Positions 5,246 through 8,107 of a stretch of 8,107 nt of DNA are shown piece by piece; positions within the stretch are counted from its first letter, which is position 1, and every line of letters starts with the position of its first letter. The position numbers and the translations under genes were made by a program. Source of the stretch: an uncultured Allomuricauda sp. (lineage in GTDB: Bacteria; Bacteroidota; Bacteroidia; Flavobacteriales; Flavobacteriaceae); the NCBI GenBank assembly GCA_937911965.1, contig CALDPL010000430.1, forward strand, positions 1-8,107, in the 5' to 3' direction. Under the pieces are notes generated by a model, which was not told the DNA's origin, ran no database searches, and was given only the letters and a program-made list of their open reading frames with translations.

Positions 5246-7261
5246 ATGGAAATGACATTGAAGGAATTTCAGGCCAGGATAAAACAGGGGATCCCCAAGG
5301 AACTGCCCAAAAAAAGGGAATATCCCCCCGGGGGAAATCCCGCTCCCAAGCGCAGGGACCTGCTCTCCCCCCAAGAAAAAAAACTGGCCGTCGAAAATGC
5401 ACTGCGATATTTTCCCAAACCCTGGCATGGGGAACTGGCACTGGAATTTGCCGAGGAACTGAAGGAACACGGCCGGATCTATATGTACCGCTTCAAGCCG
5501 GATTACGAGCTTTATGCCCGGCCCATTTCCCATTACCCCGCACAATGCGACCATGCCGCCGCGATCATGCTGATGATCCAGAACAACCTGGACCCCGCCG
5601 TGGCCCAGCATCCCTGGGAACTGATCACCTACGGGGGCAATGGGGCGGTGTTCCAAAATTGGGCCCAGTACCTCTTGACAATGAAATACCTCAGCGAACT
5701 TACCGAGGAGCAGACCCTCCATATGTATTCCGGGCATCCCATGGGACTTTTCCCTTCTTCCAAAAAGGCCCCAAGGGTGGTGGTCACCAATGGAATGGTG
5801 ATCCCCAACCACTCCAAGCCCGAGGATTGGGAACGTTTCAATGCCCTGGGGGTAAGCCAATACGGACAGATGACCGCCGGCTCCTATATGTACATCGGAC
5901 CCCAGGGAATCGTCCACGGTACGGCCATCACGGTAATGAACGCCTTTAGAAAGGTTTTGGAAAAAAACGAAAGCCCAAAGGGGAAGATCTTTCTTACCGC
6001 CGGTCTGGGGGGCATGAGCGGGGCACAGCCCAAGGCGGGCAATATCGCCTCCTGCATCACCGTCTGTGCGGAGGTAAATCCCGAGGCCGCCAAAAAAAGG
6101 CACGCCCAGGGCTGGGTGGACGAACTCTATTCGGAGATGGACGCCCTGGTCGCAAGGACCAAATCGGCCGTGGCGGGGGAAGAGACGGTCTCCTTGGCCT
6201 ATATCGGCAATGTGGTGGAAGTATGGGAACGATTCCTTGGGGAGGACCTCTTTGTCCACCTGGGATCGGACCAAACCTCCCTGCACAATCCCTGGGCCGG
6301 GGGCTATTATCCCGTGGACCTGGGCTTCGAACAGGCCAACGCCCTGATGGTGGAGGACCCGGAACTATTCAGGGAGAAGATACGGCAATCCCTCAGGAGG
6401 CAGATCGACGCCATCAACAGGCACGCCGCCAAGGGCACCTATTTCTTTGATTACGGCAACGCCTTCCTCTTGGAGGTCTCCCGGGCCGGAGGTGATGTCA
6501 TGGCCCAAAACGGGTTGGATTTCAGATACCCCTCCTATGTACAGGACATTCTGGGACCCATGTGCTTTGACTATGGCTTTGGCCCCTTCCGTTGGGTCTG
6601 CACCTCCGGGGACCCCAAGGACCTTCAAAAAACCGATGCCATTGCCCTGGAGGTGATGAAGGCCATCAAGAAAAATGCCCCGGAAGAAATCCAACAACAG
6701 ATGCAGGACAACATCAACTGGATCGCCCAGGCGGAACAAAACCGCTTGGTGGTGGGTTCCCAAGCCCGGATCCTTTATGCGGATGCCCAGGGCAGGATCG
6801 AATTGGCCGAGGCCTTCAACAGGGCCATTGCCCAAGGGGAGATAAGTGCCCCGGTGGTCCTGGGCAGGGACCATCACGATGTGGGCGGGACCGATTCCCC
6901 CTATAGGGAGACCAGCAACATCCATGACGGCAGCAAATTCACCGCGGACATGGCCATCCACAATGTGATCGGGGACAGTTTCAGGGGCGCCTCCTGGGTA
7001 TCCATACACAATGGGGGCGGTGTGGGATGGGGCGAGGTCATCAACGGGGGGTTCGGCCTGGTGCTGGACGGAAGCGAGGATGCCTCGGAGCGTTTGAAGA
7101 GCATGTTGTTCTACGATGTCAACAATGGGATTGCCCGTAGAAGCTGGGCCAGGAACAAGGAGGCCCATTTTGCCATAGAACGGGAAATGCGGCGGAGTCC
7201 GAATTTAAAGGTAACTTTGCCCCAAAGGGTGGACCCCGAAATCCTGGATTCCCTTTTCTAA
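5246..7261 (+). CDS. hutU: Urocanate hydratase (urocanase), long form
   Basis: Converts urocanate to 4-imidazolone-5-propionate using tightly bound NAD+ as electrophile. With the ATG at 5246 it has 671 residues, about 110 longer than the usual proteobacterial or Bacillus enzyme (about 555) and close to vertebrate UROC1, which it resembles throughout. Recognisable pieces: SPQEKKLAVENALRYFPK near the N-terminus, YGGNG at 129-133, MYSGHPMGLFPSS, YGQMTAGSYMYIGPQGIVHGT, the NAD-binding GLGGMSGAQ at 253-261, GSDQTSLHNPWAGGYYP, GFGPFRWVCTSGDP, GRDHHD at 540-545, and HNGGGVGWGEV from 588. By motif alignment from memory the position of the Pseudomonas active-site Cys410 is Asp442 here, and the short-form FQGLPARICW signature reads VVGSQARILY. 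A TTG at 5240 overlaps the hutI stop but is a less likely start. Confidence 0.96.
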   Translation: MEMTLKEFQARIKQGIPKELPKKREYPPGGNPAPKRRDLLSPQEKKLAVENALRYFPKPWHGELALEFAEELKEHGRIYMYRFKPDYELYARPISHYPAQCDHAAAIMLMIQNNLDPAVAQHPWELITYGGNGAVFQNWAQYLLTMKYLSELTEEQTLHMYSGHPMGLFPSSKKAPRVVVTNGMVIPNHSKPEDWERFNALGVSQYGQMTAGSYMYIGPQGIVHGTAITVMNAFRKVLEKNESPKGKIFLTAGLGGMSGAQPKAGNIASCITVCAEVNPEAAKKRHAQGWVDELYSEMDALVARTKSAVAGEETVSLAYIGNVVEVWERFLGEDLFVHLGSDQTSLHNPWAGGYYPVDLGFEQANALMVEDPELFREKIRQSLRRQIDAINRHAAKGTYFFDYGNAFLLEVSRAGGDVMAQNGLDFRYPSYVQDILGPMCFDYGFGPFRWVCTSGDPKDLQKTDAIALEVMKAIKKNAPEEIQQQMQDNINWIAQAEQNRLVVGSQARILYADAQGRIELAEAFNRAIAQGEISAPVVLGRDHHDVGGTDSPYRETSNIHDGSKFTADMAIHNVIGDSFRGASWVSIHNGGGVGWGEVINGGFGLVLDGSEDASERLKSMLFYDVNNGIARRSWARNKEAHFAIEREMRRSPNLKVTLPQRVDPEILDSLF

Positions 7262-7265
7262 GCTT

Positions 7266-8107
7266 ATGGAACGGTACAAGGCCCCCGAAAAGAACCTCTG
7301 GAGCGGAAGGATTTCCAACAAATGGCTGTACCTTCATGAAAAGGTGCACTGCACTTCTTTGGAAGCCGTCCCCAAGGCCCAAAAAAAATCCATTGCCCTT
7401 TTGGGCTATGCCTGTGATGCCGGAGTGGAGCGCAACCAGGGACGCATCGGGGCTCAATTAGGACCGGATGCCATCAAAGCCGCTTTTGGAAAAATGCCCA
7501 ACCACCTGCCCGGCCATGTCATGCTTCATGACGTGGGATCGGTGGAATGTCCCGATGGGGACATGGAGGCCACACAAAGGGAGCTTGCAAAGGCCGTTGC
7601 CCTTCTACTGCAAAACAAACAGTTTCCCATGGTCCTGGGAGGGGGACACGATATGGCCTATGGGCATTACAATGGCATCAAGGCCCATTTGGACGCAATC
7701 AAAGAAGGTCAATCCTTGGGAATCATCAACTTTGACGCCCACTTTGACCTGAGAAAAAACACCGACCTGCCCAATTCGGGCACCCCCTTCCATCAGATCG
7801 CCATGGATTGCCAGAAGGAAAACATCGACTTCCACTACCTCTGTTTGGGCATCCGAAAGGATGCCAATGACAGGAACCTCTTCCAAACTGCCAAGGAGCT
7901 GAATGTCGCCTTTAGCACCAACGACACCTTTCAGATCCAGTTCATGGAAGAAATCAACACCTGGATCAATGCCTTTGCCAAAAACGTGGACCACCTCTAC
8001 GTGACCATCGATCTGGACGGCTTTTCCTCGGCCTATGCCCCAGGGGTCAGCGCGGCCTCCCCCATGGGCTTCAACCCCCAATTGGTCATGGAATGCCTAA
8101 GGACCAT
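7266..8107 (+). CDS. hutG: Formimidoylglutamase, N-terminal 280 codons (3' end beyond window)
   Basis: Hydrolyses N-formimidoyl-L-glutamate to L-glutamate and formamide, the last step of the pathway. The open frame runs from ATG at 7266 to the window edge without a stop. It belongs to the arginase/ureohydrolase family, whose di-manganese ligands are all visible: His128 in LGGGHDMAYGH, Asp157, His159 and Asp161 in NFDAHFDLR, and Asp249 and Asp251 in TIDLDGF. RIGAQLGPDAIK at 60-71 is the common 'R.G...GP..IR' family segment. Members have about 310-330 residues, so some 30-50 are missing. Agmatinase or arginase would share these motifs, but the position four bases after hutU and the NSGTPFHQI segment, typical of HutG-like members, favour formimidoylglutamase. 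No Shine-Dalgarno is evident. Confidence 0.93.
   Translation, partial: MERYKAPEKNLWSGRISNKWLYLHEKVHCTSLEAVPKAQKKSIALLGYACDAGVERNQGRIGAQLGPDAIKAAFGKMPNHLPGHVMLHDVGSVECPDGDMEATQRELAKAVALLLQNKQFPMVLGGGHDMAYGHYNGIKAHLDAIKEGQSLGIINFDAHFDLRKNTDLPNSGTPFHQIAMDCQKENIDFHYLCLGIRKDANDRNLFQTAKELNVAFSTNDTFQIQFMEEINTWINAFAKNVDHLYVTIDLDGFSSAYAPGVSAASPMGFNPQLVMECLRT

Noticed and set aside
5325..5334. Palindrome CCCCCGGGGG near the 5' end of hutU
   Set aside because: It encodes the Pro-Pro-Gly-Gly of the protein and is explained by GC-rich codon use; no flanking complementarity extends it.
5174..6286. 370-codon minus-strand frame opposite hutU
   Set aside because: It mirrors the well-conserved hutU frame in GC-rich DNA, shows no family motif, and has no promoter or plausible start context.
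1..8107. A novel defence, mobile or biosynthetic system
   Set aside because: All sizeable genes are accounted for by known families, and no transposase, integrase, direct-repeat array, tRNA junction or shift in composition is visible.

Overview
The window looks like chromosomal DNA from a Bacteroidota bacterium, most likely a marine flavobacterium with fairly GC-rich genes. Intergenic DNA is AT-rich. Several starts are preceded by matches to the Bacteroidota -7 element TAnnTTTG rather than to sigma-70 boxes, starts have A-rich or featureless leaders without a Shine-Dalgarno, and the urocanate hydratase is the long form. Genus assignment from sequence alone would be a guess.

Layout. Bases 1-117 hold the first 39 codons of a BlaI/MecI-family repressor on the minus strand, running off the left edge. 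Its upstream region carries three copies of one 16-bp dyad, AACTAA-N4-TTAGTT, placed around a good -7 element, which suggests autoregulation. A DUF456 membrane protein (326-838, +) follows; its stop codon interlocks through a TTAA with that of a convergent YdjA-like nitroreductase (835-1389, -). Upstream of the nitroreductase on the same strand is a LysR-type regulator (1445-2326, -).

From 2403 to the right edge lies a histidine-utilisation operon on the plus strand, divergent from the LysR gene: hutH (histidine to urocanate), hutI (imidazolonepropionate to N-formimidoyl-glutamate), hutU (urocanate to imidazolonepropionate) and hutG (formimidoyl-glutamate to glutamate and formamide; 3' end outside the window). 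The four genes are separated by 30, 2 and 4 bases, so they are probably one transcript. Together they form a complete histidine-to-glutamate pathway. No HutC repressor or transporter is visible here. The divergent LysR protein is the obvious candidate regulator, and the short lysR-hutH gap contains a perfect 9-bp inverted repeat with the T-N11-A geometry of a LysR-family site.

I see no RNA gene, insertion sequence, CRISPR array, phage or defence module. The window is an ordinary catabolic operon with neighbours; the points of most interest are regulatory (operator cluster, LysR box, intercistronic hairpin) and the divergent active-site motifs of HutU.
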